Counted from the first letter of the stretch, positions 1-5,801 are shown. The stretch: 35,341 bases of DNA from Candidatus Liptonbacteria bacterium (GCA_023244935.1 JAHFLJ010000004.1:9694-45034); one strand, 5' to 3'. Notes: generated by a model from the sequence alone, not told the origin. Program-made: numbers and translations.

Positions 1-1
1 G

Positions 2-730
2 ATGTCAAAATTAATTGTTGCAAATCATAAGCTAAATTATTCCAATCCAACAGCCTGGAAAAATTTTCCCAAAGAAAAGAATGTTGAAGTCGTTGTCTGC
101 CCGCCGGAATTAAATTTAAAAGAATTTAAAAATCCAAACTATAAGCTTGGTGCTCAAAACTGTTTTTGGGATAATCCAAAAAAAGGAGAAGGCCACTATA
201 CCGGTGAAATTTCCGCATCATTGCTTAAAACCGCCGGAGTTAAGTATGTGATTATCGGCCATTCCGAAAGACGGCAGTATTTAAAAGAAACCGATGAACA
301 GGTTAATCATAAAGTTTTAGCTGTGTTGGAAGCTAATCTAACTCCAATACTCTGTATCGGCGAGCCGCTAGAAGTCCGAAGGAGCGGTTTTAGCTCCGCC
401 AAGGCTTATGTTGGAGAGCAATTAAAATCCGATTTATATGGCATTCGACTTGCCGGAAAAAAAGAAATAGTAATTGCTTACGAGCCGGTTTGGGCGATTG
501 GCACAGGTCGAGCGGACAAGCCGGAAGAAGCTTGGCAGATGGCTGATTTTATTCGTGAATCTTTGGCAAGAAAAATAAGTTCGGTTAAAGTTCTATACGG
601 CGGTTCGGTTAATTCAAGAAACATCGAAAGTTTTTTGCGGGAGCCGAGAATGGACGGTGCCTTGGTCGGTGGAGCAAGTCTGGATCCGAAAGAATTTTTG
701 AAAATAGTTAAGATAGCGGGAAAAGGCTGA
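2..730 (+). CDS. tpiA: Triosephosphate isomerase
   Basis: Interconverts dihydroxyacetone phosphate and glyceraldehyde 3-phosphate in cytosolic glycolysis. The 242-residue product is close to the usual ~250. The active-site set is visible: Asn8 and Lys10 in ANHKLN, the electrophilic His87 in IIGHSERR, the catalytic base Glu161 in AYEPVWAIGTG, and the phosphate-binding YGGSVN near residue 200. The first motif is a variant (ANHKLN rather than the usual NWKMN) but keeps the Asn and Lys. The ATG is at the second base of the window, so its upstream signals are not visible. The family call is very secure. Confidence 0.97.
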   Translation: MSKLIVANHKLNYSNPTAWKNFPKEKNVEVVVCPPELNLKEFKNPNYKLGAQNCFWDNPKKGEGHYTGEISASLLKTAGVKYVIIGHSERRQYLKETDEQVNHKVLAVLEANLTPILCIGEPLEVRRSGFSSAKAYVGEQLKSDLYGIRLAGKKEIVIAYEPVWAIGTGRADKPEEAWQMADFIRESLARKISSVKVLYGGSVNSRNIESFLREPRMDGALVGGASLDPKEFLKIVKIAGKG

Positions 731-919
731 ATATGGAATTAGGAATGATGAATTTTGAATGTGGAATGGCGAATAGATTTTCTTGGTTGTCATCCCGCAC
801 TCGATGCGGGATCCAGATTCGTTCTGCACCCTCTTAATCCATTCTAAATTCTCGGTTCTATGGTCTACTTTCTGAGCTTTCTATTTTCTAAATTCTAATT
901 TCTAGGTACTATATATAAC
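731..919. repeat. Intergenic TTCTA-type repeats with a GTCATCCCG palindrome
   Basis: Non-coding stretch between tpiA and the GtrA-like gene. It holds a GTCATCCCG...CGGGATCCAG stem-loop (789-816) followed by TTCTGCAC, then iterations of TTCTAAATTCT, TTCTA and TTCTAATTTCT up to the next start codon. The same arrangement of both repeat families recurs at 7680-7800. Confidence 0.75.
789..816 (+). repeat. GTCATCC/GGATCCAG stem-loop repeat, copy 1
   Basis: The stem ATCCCGCA pairs with TGCGGGAT around a 5-nt loop, between flanks GTC and CCAG. It belongs to a dispersed family with copies at 7689, 10306, 12224, 23388 and 27814. Confidence 0.8.
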
Positions 920-1606
920 ATGACAAAAAAAGACACAATATTTTCGGCAGTAATCGGCGCAGAGGTAGGTTTAGCATTTCAGCCATTGATAATAAATCTA
1001 TGGCCAAATATTTATAAATTTGTTTTTGATACCTTTGGCGTTTCGCTGACCAGGGATTTCGTAATTTATGCTTCGGTTTTTGTTTTCTTCGTTGTTTTGG
1101 CTCCGGTGGCTCTCTATGTGCTTTCCTTGATTTCCAAATTCATCAAAGTAGCTTATCAATTCGGAAAATTTGCGGCGGTCGGCGCTTCCAATACATTCCT
1201 AGACCTGGGGCTATTGAACCTGGCGATTATTTTTGCCGATCTTCCGGCCGGTTCGACCAAGCTTACGGTAGTTGCGACGATTACCGCATTACTTTCTACG
1301 GTAAATAGTTATTTTTGGAATAAGTTCTGGACATTTGAAGCCGGAAAAAGGGAAGAAAAACAAATTTGGGAAGTTGTTAAGTTTTATGCGGTAACCGGCA
1401 CAGCTGCTCTGGTAAACGGTACTATAACCAGTATCGTCGCAAAACAGATTGTCGGCGATGCCGATGCGACCTCCGGAAATCTTCCGGCAACCGTAGGCAA
1501 AATAGTCGGCATTCTTTCCGCGTTCCTAATCAATTTTCTGGGATATAAATTTATTGTCTTTAAGAAAAAAGAAGAACTTCCACCGCAGGAAATCGGCACG
1601 GTTTAA
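920..1606 (+). CDS. GtrA-like multi-pass membrane protein
   Basis: A 228-residue membrane protein with about five hydrophobic segments. The C-terminal two-thirds carries GtrA-family signatures: FGKFAAVGASNTFLDLGLLN, NSYFWNKFWTFE and FLINFLGYKFIVFK (spread over about residues 80-215). GtrA proteins are associated with flipping or transferring lipid-linked sugars for cell-surface polysaccharides; the substrate here cannot be told. The N-terminal ~75 residues, with two membrane segments, are an extra region beyond the minimal family length. No SD precedes the ATG; a TATATAT tract lies directly upstream, as in leaderless genes. It converges with tsaD, with a perfect palindrome between them. Confidence 0.85.
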   Translation: MTKKDTIFSAVIGAEVGLAFQPLIINLWPNIYKFVFDTFGVSLTRDFVIYASVFVFFVVLAPVALYVLSLISKFIKVAYQFGKFAAVGASNTFLDLGLLNLAIIFADLPAGSTKLTVVATITALLSTVNSYFWNKFWTFEAGKREEKQIWEVVKFYAVTGTAALVNGTITSIVAKQIVGDADATSGNLPATVGKIVGILSAFLINFLGYKFIVFKKKEELPPQEIGTV

Positions 1607-1630
1607 TTTTAAATTTAAGTATTAAATACA

Positions 1631-1664
1631 AAATACCACATAACATATATGTTATGTGGTATTT
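1631..1664. terminator. Perfect 34-nt palindrome, probable bidirectional terminator
   Basis: AAATACCACATAACATA is followed immediately by its exact reverse complement and then a T-rich run. It lies between the convergent GtrA-like gene and tsaD, which fits a bidirectional terminator. Its centre, ATAACATATATGTTAT, resembles the palindromes bracketing the XRE regulator at 15832-16140 (ATAGCATATATGCTAT), so an operator role is an alternative. Confidence 0.7.
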
Positions 1665-1714
1665 TATTATTCATTTTGAGTTATTAGTTATTGGTAATAA
1701 GTTATAAGTTAAAT

Positions 1715-2755
1715 CTACACCTCCATTGCGCCGTTCGCTTTTAAACTATGTTTTTTGCCACGCAAAAAATTCATATATCCGGCAATGCCAATCATCCCGG
1801 CGTTGTCGGTATTCAGTCTGAACTCCGGCACAAACACTTTTACTTTTAATTCGCGCGCCTTTTTTTGTAAATTCTTTTTTAGATATTTACTCGAAGCTAC
1901 TCCGCCGGCAAGAATAATCGATTTTGCGCCGGATTCTTTGACCGCTCTGGCGGCTTTTGCGATTAGGACATCTACTGCGGCTTTTTGGAAGCTCGCCGCT
2001 ATATTCTCCGGTTTCGATTGCGGGTTATCTCGCAAATAATATAAAACCGAAGTTTTTAATCCGGAGTAGCTAAAATCATAATTTTTGTCGTGAATCATCG
2101 GGCGAGGGAAAATAATAGAATTCTCGTCGCCGAGTCTAGCCAATTTTTCAATTTGTGGACCTCCTGGATATGGGAGTTTTAATATCCTGGCGACTTTATC
2201 AAATGCCTCGCCAACGGCGTCATCACGAGTCTCTCCTAGCTTTTTCCATTTATCGATAGCCGTCATTTTAAGAAGGATTGTATGGCCACCGCTTACAAGT
2301 AATGCAACGGCTGGGAACTGTTTGCTAAGTCCGGCCTTTACGGCCATTCTGCCGTTTTTAGAGGCCAAAAAACTCCAAAGATGACCTTCCATATGGTTTA
2401 CGCCGTAAACGGCCACCTGCCGCCTTTTGCCGAGCTCTTTTGCAAATTCAATTCCGGTCCAAAGGGCAGGTTCCAGTCCGGGACCGGAAGTAACCGCAAT
2501 AAATTTTATTTTCTTCCACAATTTTTCTTCGCTTTTTATGTCACCGACAATTTTTTTGTAAAGAATCGGCAAATTTATTAAATGCTCTCTCTTTGCCAAG
2601 TTTGGCACCACTCCGCCAAAAGGCTCGTGAATTTTAATTTGAGAGGCGATATGATGCTTTAAAATCTTAAATCGAGGACGCGAAATCGGCCCGGAGCACT
2701 CAAGTAGAGCCAAGGAGGTTTCGTCACAACTCGTTTCAATTGCCAGTATAATCAT
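1715..2755 (-). CDS. tsaD: tRNA threonylcarbamoyladenosine transferase TsaD
   Basis: Kae1/Gcp-family subunit that transfers threonylcarbamoyl to A37 of ANN-decoding tRNAs, in the cytosol with TsaB and TsaE. Visible signatures: the N-terminal ASKHA motif MIILAIETSCDET, the metal-binding His121 and His125 in HMEGH, VSGGHT, DDAVGEAFDK, and GGVASS near the C terminus. I chose the ATG at 2755 (346 residues, family-typical); the frame stays open upstream to 2926, but those residues are unlike TsaD and would run through the alpha-subunit terminator. There is no clear SD; TATTAG about 12 nt upstream could be the -10 of a near-leaderless transcript. Confidence 0.95.
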   Translation of the reverse strand: MIILAIETSCDETSLALLECSGPISRPRFKILKHHIASQIKIHEPFGGVVPNLAKREHLINLPILYKKIVGDIKSEEKLWKKIKFIAVTSGPGLEPALWTGIEFAKELGKRRQVAVYGVNHMEGHLWSFLASKNGRMAVKAGLSKQFPAVALLVSGGHTILLKMTAIDKWKKLGETRDDAVGEAFDKVARILKLPYPGGPQIEKLARLGDENSIIFPRPMIHDKNYDFSYSGLKTSVLYYLRDNPQSKPENIAASFQKAAVDVLIAKAARAVKESGAKSIILAGGVASSKYLKKNLQKKARELKVKVFVPEFRLNTDNAGMIGIAGYMNFLRGKKHSLKANGAMEV

Positions 2756-2769
2756 TTGTGCTAATCCTA

Positions 2770-2800
2770 ATAGAAAACCCGCCATGAATCCAGGCGGGTG
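2770..2800 (-). terminator. Terminator of the proteasome-subunit operon
   Basis: Read on the minus strand, ACCCGCC pairs with GGCGGGT across a 9-nt loop, followed by TTTTC. It lies 20 nt after the alpha-subunit stop codon and separates the operon from tsaD. Confidence 0.8.
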
Positions 2801-2819
2801 TTGTATTTCTAGCTTATTT

Positions 2820-3524
2820 TTAAAAGGAGAAAGTCGTGACAAAAGTATAGGGCATCTTTCTGGTGTCTTGTGCCAAGGCGAGGTTGGCAATCGTGTCCGC
2901 TTCTTTGAGCGTAGGTGGCCGACCACTCACCTTATAGAATTGGTTTAGCAGTTTCAGTGCCATGGCCCGAACGCTAATTTTTTTACCGCGGATTTTTTTG
3001 TATCCACCGATTACTCCAAATCTTGGGGAAGGGTGGAAGTCTCCATCACCCTTGATCCGGAAAATTTCCAGTTCATCCCAAAACCTGGTTACGACGAGCA
3101 TCTCAACTCGACAGGGAACATCGGAATCACGGCTCCTAAATTCTCGACTAGCCACTCCGGCAAACGCCAGGCGAACTTCTCGGGAAATATTTTTATACAT
3201 TCCGATGCTGGTTATCTCACTGAATAAAAGTTGGCGATATTTGCGGACCATAAATTCCAGGTCAAATTGATTTCCAACGCCGGCAATCATCCCGATTGGA
3301 GTTGCTTCCTCATCTGAATTTTCATCGGCAAGAATTCCAGCTGTTTCCAATTCGTCCGGACGATACATCTCAAAAAACGGAGAAGTATCACGTTGGCATT
3401 TTGAAGAGAAAAATACTCCTTGTTTTCCGCGTTGCTTGTAGTAAATCGCAATAACAAGAGGAGTCTCCAACAGCTCCTTTTGGGTGTAGACAAGTTTTTC
3501 AGGAGTAGAGTCGATGATTGTCAT
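2820..3524 (-). CDS. 20S proteasome alpha-type subunit (PrcA-like)
   Basis: Likely forms the outer, non-catalytic rings of a 20S-type barrel with the neighbouring beta subunit. From the ATG the product is 234 residues. The order of elements matches actinobacterial PrcA: an N-terminal helix like the family's H0 (STPEKLVYTQKELLE), a first beta-strand pair (LVIAIYYKQRGKQGVFFSSK), then GMIAGVGNQFDLEFMVRKYRQ, comparable to the GFAAAGKFNEFDNLRR region of PrcA, and later EIFRIKGDGDF. It lacks the Thr1/Asp17/Lys33 set, as expected for alpha. An acidic insertion near residues 54-72 is unusual. The ATG overlaps the beta stop codon (ATGA) and has an AGAGG SD; a GTG two codons upstream is the alternative. 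Similarity to PrcA is weak in places, so the role rests partly on gene context. Confidence 0.8.
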   Translation of the reverse strand: MTIIDSTPEKLVYTQKELLETPLVIAIYYKQRGKQGVFFSSKCQRDTSPFFEMYRPDELETAGILADENSDEEATPIGMIAGVGNQFDLEFMVRKYRQLLFSEITSIGMYKNISREVRLAFAGVASREFRSRDSDVPCRVEMLVVTRFWDELEIFRIKGDGDFHPSPRFGVIGGYKKIRGKKISVRAMALKLLNQFYKVSGRPPTLKEADTIANLALAQDTRKMPYTFVTTFSF

Positions 3525-4282
3525 TTGCACACCTCTTTAATGAGAAGCCACGTTTTTTTCTGATCTATAAACGAAAATCCATTATCTGCGTCAATTATCG
3601 CCAAGGTCGCACCGAAAATGCGTGGATCTCCAACTCCAGCGTCGCATTCAGAGCTTGTTTGAATAGTCGTAAGCGCCAAGCGAGCCGCATCATCCGCGCC
3701 TAGCTTTTTGTAGTCATTAACCTTGAAATGATTTTTCAACGTCGTTCTCGCTTCTGTTCCGCCAGAACCTTCGGAGATGTATGTCGAATCCGGTTTAAAT
3801 GCGGATCCGTCATCATAAAATTCCAAAAGGTATGGACGCTTTTTTTCCATATTCATCGCTGAAAGGTGGATTAATACTCCAGAATCAAATCCAGTTGCAA
3901 TGCCGAGCTGTAGCATCATCTGTTCAATCATTTCAATTTGACCATGCAACGGAGTTACTTCGTCGATTCTAAATTTAACTTCAGAAAGAAGTCTTTTGTA
4001 GATTTGGGAAACAGCTTGAGCCATCACGACTTGTCCGCAAAACGAAATTGCCGAGAATGGTGAAGTTTGAACTATCTTCGAAAAGTTGTTGCGGACAATT
4101 TTTGACCCGCCAGTGACTTGTCGATCAGCTCCAATCATAATTCCATGCCCGTAGAGAAAAGACATTATGACTGTTCCAGTTTTAATTCCGTTATCAGCCA
4201 TGTTCTTATACGCCCTTGAAGCAGTGGCGATTTCTTCAGCGATTATTCGTTTAACGAACGCAGAGGGGGGTTCGTAGGCCAT
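3521..4282 (-). CDS. 20S proteasome beta-type subunit (PrcB-like), catalytic
   Basis: Predicted Thr-protease subunit of a 20S proteasome core; 253 residues. A propeptide of 36 residues ends in Gly36. Thr37 would become Thr1 after self-cleavage. Counting from it, Asp53 is position 17 (GADRQVT) and Lys69 is position 33 (NNFSKI), exactly the catalytic spacing. A GSGG motif (about 172-175) corresponds to the Ser129 region, and SSECDAGVGD (210-219) to the Asp166 region, followed by a hydrophobic strand and IDADNGF as in actinobacterial PrcB. The start is well supported by AAAAGGAG seven bases upstream. The promoter candidate at 4315-4342 serves this operon. The beta-then-alpha order with a 4-nt overlap matches actinobacterial prcBA. 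HslV and Anbu are disfavoured because they lack the long propeptide and alpha partner. Confidence 0.9.
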   Translation of the reverse strand: MAYEPPSAFVKRIIAEEIATASRAYKNMADNGIKTGTVIMSFLYGHGIMIGADRQVTGGSKIVRNNFSKIVQTSPFSAISFCGQVVMAQAVSQIYKRLLSEVKFRIDEVTPLHGQIEMIEQMMLQLGIATGFDSGVLIHLSAMNMEKKRPYLLEFYDDGSAFKPDSTYISEGSGGTEARTTLKNHFKVNDYKKLGADDAARLALTTIQTSSECDAGVGDPRIFGATLAIIDADNGFSFIDQKKTWLLIKEVCK

Positions 4283-4314
4283 CGATTCTCCTTTTGATTC
4301 AAGATGCTGAGCTT

Positions 4315-4342
4315 ATTGTGGGCTAACCGGTAAAAATGTCAA
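4315..4342 (-). promoter_or_regulatory. Probable promoter of the proteasome-subunit operon
   Basis: On the minus strand a perfect TTGACA (4337-4342) is followed after 16 nt by CACAAT (4315-4320, four of six matches to TATAAT). About 25 nt later comes AAAAGGAG and the beta start codon. Confidence 0.6.
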
Positions 4343-4347
4343 AATCT

Positions 4348-4375
4348 TTGATTTTTTGCAAAAGAAGAGTATTTT
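4348..4375 (+). promoter_or_regulatory. Candidate promoter of the JAMM gene
   Basis: TTGATT (4348-4353), a 16-nt spacer and TATTTT (4370-4375). It lies back-to-back with the beta-subunit promoter, so both units share one 131-bp divergent control region. An imperfect inverted repeat GCTTA...TAAGC (4386-4402) sits between this promoter and the SD. Confidence 0.4.
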
Positions 4376-4413
4376 GGATGTAGCAGCTTAATTTAAATAA
4401 GCGGAGGTGATTA

Positions 4414-4974
4414 TTGAGTAAGCCGGTCGTCTATTTACGTTCAGAGTGTTTTTTGAATATCATCTTTGGGGCAATTGACACCGGAAAGAAGGAGTGTCTC
4501 GGAGTTCTTTTTGGTCGTGAAGACAAGCGAAGTGGGAGTAAGCTGGTTATTGAAAATGTCTGTGAGATTCAGTCGGTATGTAAAAGAACGAATTGTGCTT
4601 CCCATCATTCTCGAGCTTCGGCCGATAGAATTAATAAGCTTATCGAATGTGCTCCGGAGGCGTTTCCGTTTCTTGGCTATTTTCATTCACATCCCCAGTG
4701 GAGCAGTAAAGAACGGCACTATCCAGGGCTTAGCGAAGGGGACTTCGATGCTCTTAAGAGAAGTAATGCTAAATTGGAAATTATCGTCGACATAGGTAGA
4801 GCTAGCGGAAGTTGTCCGTGGATGGTCAGGCAAAACGGCGCGATTGTTGGTCGTCTTGCCAACTGGCGGTTTGCGTTGCATGCCTACAATATAACCGGGG
4901 ACACCTGGCAAAAGCTCAAATTAAAAGTTGACCCAGGCGTTTTTCTTAAATTGAGGAAACCCACCGAAAAATAG
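4414..4974 (+). CDS. JAMM/MPN+ domain metalloprotease (JAB, Rpn11-like fold)
   Basis: Predicted zinc isopeptidase of the JAB/MPN family, the fold used by proteasomal Rpn11 and by bacterial JAB proteins that process ubiquitin-like modifiers. 186 residues. Visible metal and catalytic set: Glu27 (KECLGVLFG), His91 and His93 (GYFHSHP), Ser107 and Asp110 (LSEGD). The gap between HxHP and SxxD is longer than usual, about six extra residues (QWSSKERHYPG). Several cysteines (50, 56, 61, 79) occur before the active site. The start is TTG at 4414, preceded by GGAGGTGA with good spacing; no better ATG is in frame. It diverges from the proteasome subunits across a shared 131-bp control region, which suggests a functional link. 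The substrate is unknown; acting on another isopeptide or peptide is possible. Confidence 0.88.
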   Translation: MSKPVVYLRSECFLNIIFGAIDTGKKECLGVLFGREDKRSGSKLVIENVCEIQSVCKRTNCASHHSRASADRINKLIECAPEAFPFLGYFHSHPQWSSKERHYPGLSEGDFDALKRSNAKLEIIVDIGRASGSCPWMVRQNGAIVGRLANWRFALHAYNITGDTWQKLKLKVDPGVFLKLRKPTEK

Positions 4975-4987
4975 GTGGGATTTTTTT
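4958..4987 (+). terminator. Terminator of the JAMM gene
   Basis: CCCACC (4960-4965) pairs with GGTGGG (4974-4979), followed by ATTTTTTT. The stop codon lies in the loop. Confidence 0.85.
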
Positions 4988-5073
4988 CCCGATTCGTATC
5001 GCGACGAAGTCGAGATTAACGAATCGAGGATCCTCGATATTTATATTTCGCTTTGCGAAATTAAATATCGGGA
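4987..5073. repeat. Double-hairpin palindromic element, copy A (87 bp)
   Basis: Begins TCCCGA, ends TCGGGA, and has the central palindrome TCGAGGATCCTCGA (5024-5037). The left arm folds on itself (CGATTCGT with ACGAATCG) and so does the right arm (CGATATTTA with TAAATATCG). Same architecture as the copies at 5309-5381 and 7555-7596, though the arm sequences differ. Confidence 0.8.
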
Positions 5074-5204
5074 TAACTATTTGCAGTAGCGCCAAGTTAT
5101 CGACATTAACCGCAGGCGAAGCCGAGGTTTAAATGTCGGAATCCCGCAAAGCGGGAGGGAATAATCTCCCGACCCCACCTTTTGTCCGATTCCCCCCTAA
5201 ACAT
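5074..5204. other. Non-coding stretch with hairpins and tRNA-Glu-like scraps
   Basis: No gene is seen. It contains a hairpin of GATAACT with AGTTATC enclosing GTAGCGCCA (5086-5094, identical to the tail of the neighbouring tRNA-Glu), an inverted repeat CGACATTAA/TTTAAATGTCG, TCCCGCAAAGCGGGA, and GTCCGATTCCCCC (5184-5196), a plus-strand match to the T-arm of the minus-strand tRNA-Glu. The scraps are short and could be coincidental singly. Confidence 0.5.
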
Positions 5205-5249
5205 TACTAAAATAAAAATACCCCGCATAAGGGTATTTTTATTTTAGTA
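5205..5249. terminator. Long hairpin, terminator of the tRNA-Glu unit
   Basis: A 19-bp stem, TACTAAAATAAAAATACCC with GGGTATTTTTATTTTAGTA, around CGCATAA. Read on the minus strand it follows the tRNA-Glu copies and ends in a T-rich tract. It could also stop transcripts coming from the JAMM side. Confidence 0.75.
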
Positions 5250-5388
5250 GCGCCAGGGGGAATCGGACCCCCGTTCCCGCCGTGAAAGGGCGGTGTCCTA
5301 GCCACTAGTCCCGATTCCGTAAACGGAATCGAGGATCCTCGATTTTTCTATTCCGGCTATGCCAGGAATGAAAAATCGGGAACGATGG
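5248..5388 (-). pseudogene. tRNA-Glu pseudogene split by a 73-bp palindromic element
   Basis: Positions 5247-5308 are identical to the intact tRNA-Glu over 62 nt (3' end through T-arm, anticodon arm and most of the D-arm). The identity stops at CCACTAG. It resumes with ACGATGG at 5382-5388, directly after the palindromic element at 5309-5381. Joined, the halves recreate CCACTAGACGATGG of the intact gene, with no visible target duplication. Beyond ACGATGG the acceptor half is not conserved (TTTGCC instead of CGCC), so it could not pair with its 3' half. Confidence 0.85.
5309..5381. mobile_element. Double-hairpin palindromic element, copy B, inserted in tRNA-Glu pseudogene
   Basis: 73 bp, TCCCGA at one end and TCGGGA at the other, with the core TCGAGGATCCTCGA at 5329-5342. 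Left hairpin: CGATTCCGT with ACGGAATCG. Right hairpin: CGATTTTTC with GAAAAATCG, enclosing a smaller hairpin (ATTCC with GGAAT). Comparison with the intact tRNA shows a clean insertion, so this family moves or has moved. It encodes no protein and would need help from elsewhere. Confidence 0.75.
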
Positions 5389-5416
5389 TTTGCCATCAAT
5401 TTGTAAGTTTACCTTG

Positions 5417-5488
5417 TAGCGCCAGGGGGAATCGGACCCCCGTTCCCGCCGTGAAAGGGCGGTGTCCTAGCCACTAGACGATGGCGCC
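5417..5488 (-). tRNA. tRNA-Glu (anticodon TTC)
   Basis: A full 72-nt cloverleaf on the minus strand: acceptor GGCGCCA with TGGCGCT (first pair G-U), D-arm GTCTAGTGGCTAGGAC, anticodon stem CCGCC/GGCGG around CTTTCAC (anticodon TTC), four-base variable loop, T-stem GGGGG/CCCCC, discriminator A. CCA is not encoded. The T-loop reads TCCGATT, giving C at position 55 where nearly all tRNAs have U (pseudouridine 55). The 5' end overlaps the last 15 nt of the GIY-YIG gene. Confidence 0.95.
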
Positions 5489-5728
5489 TTTATTTATCAA
5501 CTTCTCGATTGCTGTACGTTTTTTCCAGGATTTTATCTGCAATTCTCGCGAAAATGCCTCTTCTTTAGTCAGAAAATCTTCCGAATATATTAGTTTCCAT
5601 GGTAGGTAGGCTCTAGTTGACAAAACTCTACCTGCATTATGATAGCGCATCCGTTGCTCAAGGTCATGCGTTGACCCGATATAATATCTATTATTTTTCA
5701 AAGATTGTAAAATATAGACTCTATACAT
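5474..5728 (-). CDS. GIY-YIG domain protein (UPF0213/YhbQ-like)
   Basis: A single-domain GIY-YIG protein of 84 residues. MYRVYILQS and RYYIGSTHDLEQRMRYHNAG give the family's GIY (here VYI) and YIG tripeptides and the catalytic Arg; LPWKLIYSEDFLTKEEAFSRELQIKSW continues the typical small-protein pattern, with Glu as the likely metal ligand. This class is structure-specific or non-specific nuclease; the cellular role is unclear. The 3' end (GAIV, stop) lies within the first 15 nt of the same-strand tRNA-Glu, so the two are probably co-transcribed and tRNA processing would cut the message end. Confidence 0.88.
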   Translation of the reverse strand: MYRVYILQSLKNNRYYIGSTHDLEQRMRYHNAGRVLSTRAYLPWKLIYSEDFLTKEEAFSRELQIKSWKKRTAIEKLINKGAIV

Positions 5729-5801
5729 ATCTTAGGCACCATAAAGCCAATACATATTAAATAAATTTTCGTTTTTAGTCAAAATATTTTCACATTATCG
5801 A

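Noticed and set aside
2756-2926. N-terminal extension of tsaD by 57 residues
   Set aside because: The extension is unlike TsaD, crosses the alpha-subunit terminator and overlaps the alpha coding region; MIILAIETSCDET is the family start.
2820-4282. HslV, Anbu or single-ring protease instead of 20S alpha/beta
   Set aside because: Two adjacent divergent genes, a 36-residue propeptide on one and missing catalytic residues in the other fit alpha/beta; HslU is also absent.
5248-5330. Second functional tRNA-Glu gene
   Set aside because: The D-arm is interrupted by the palindromic element and the acceptor 5' half cannot pair with the 3' half.
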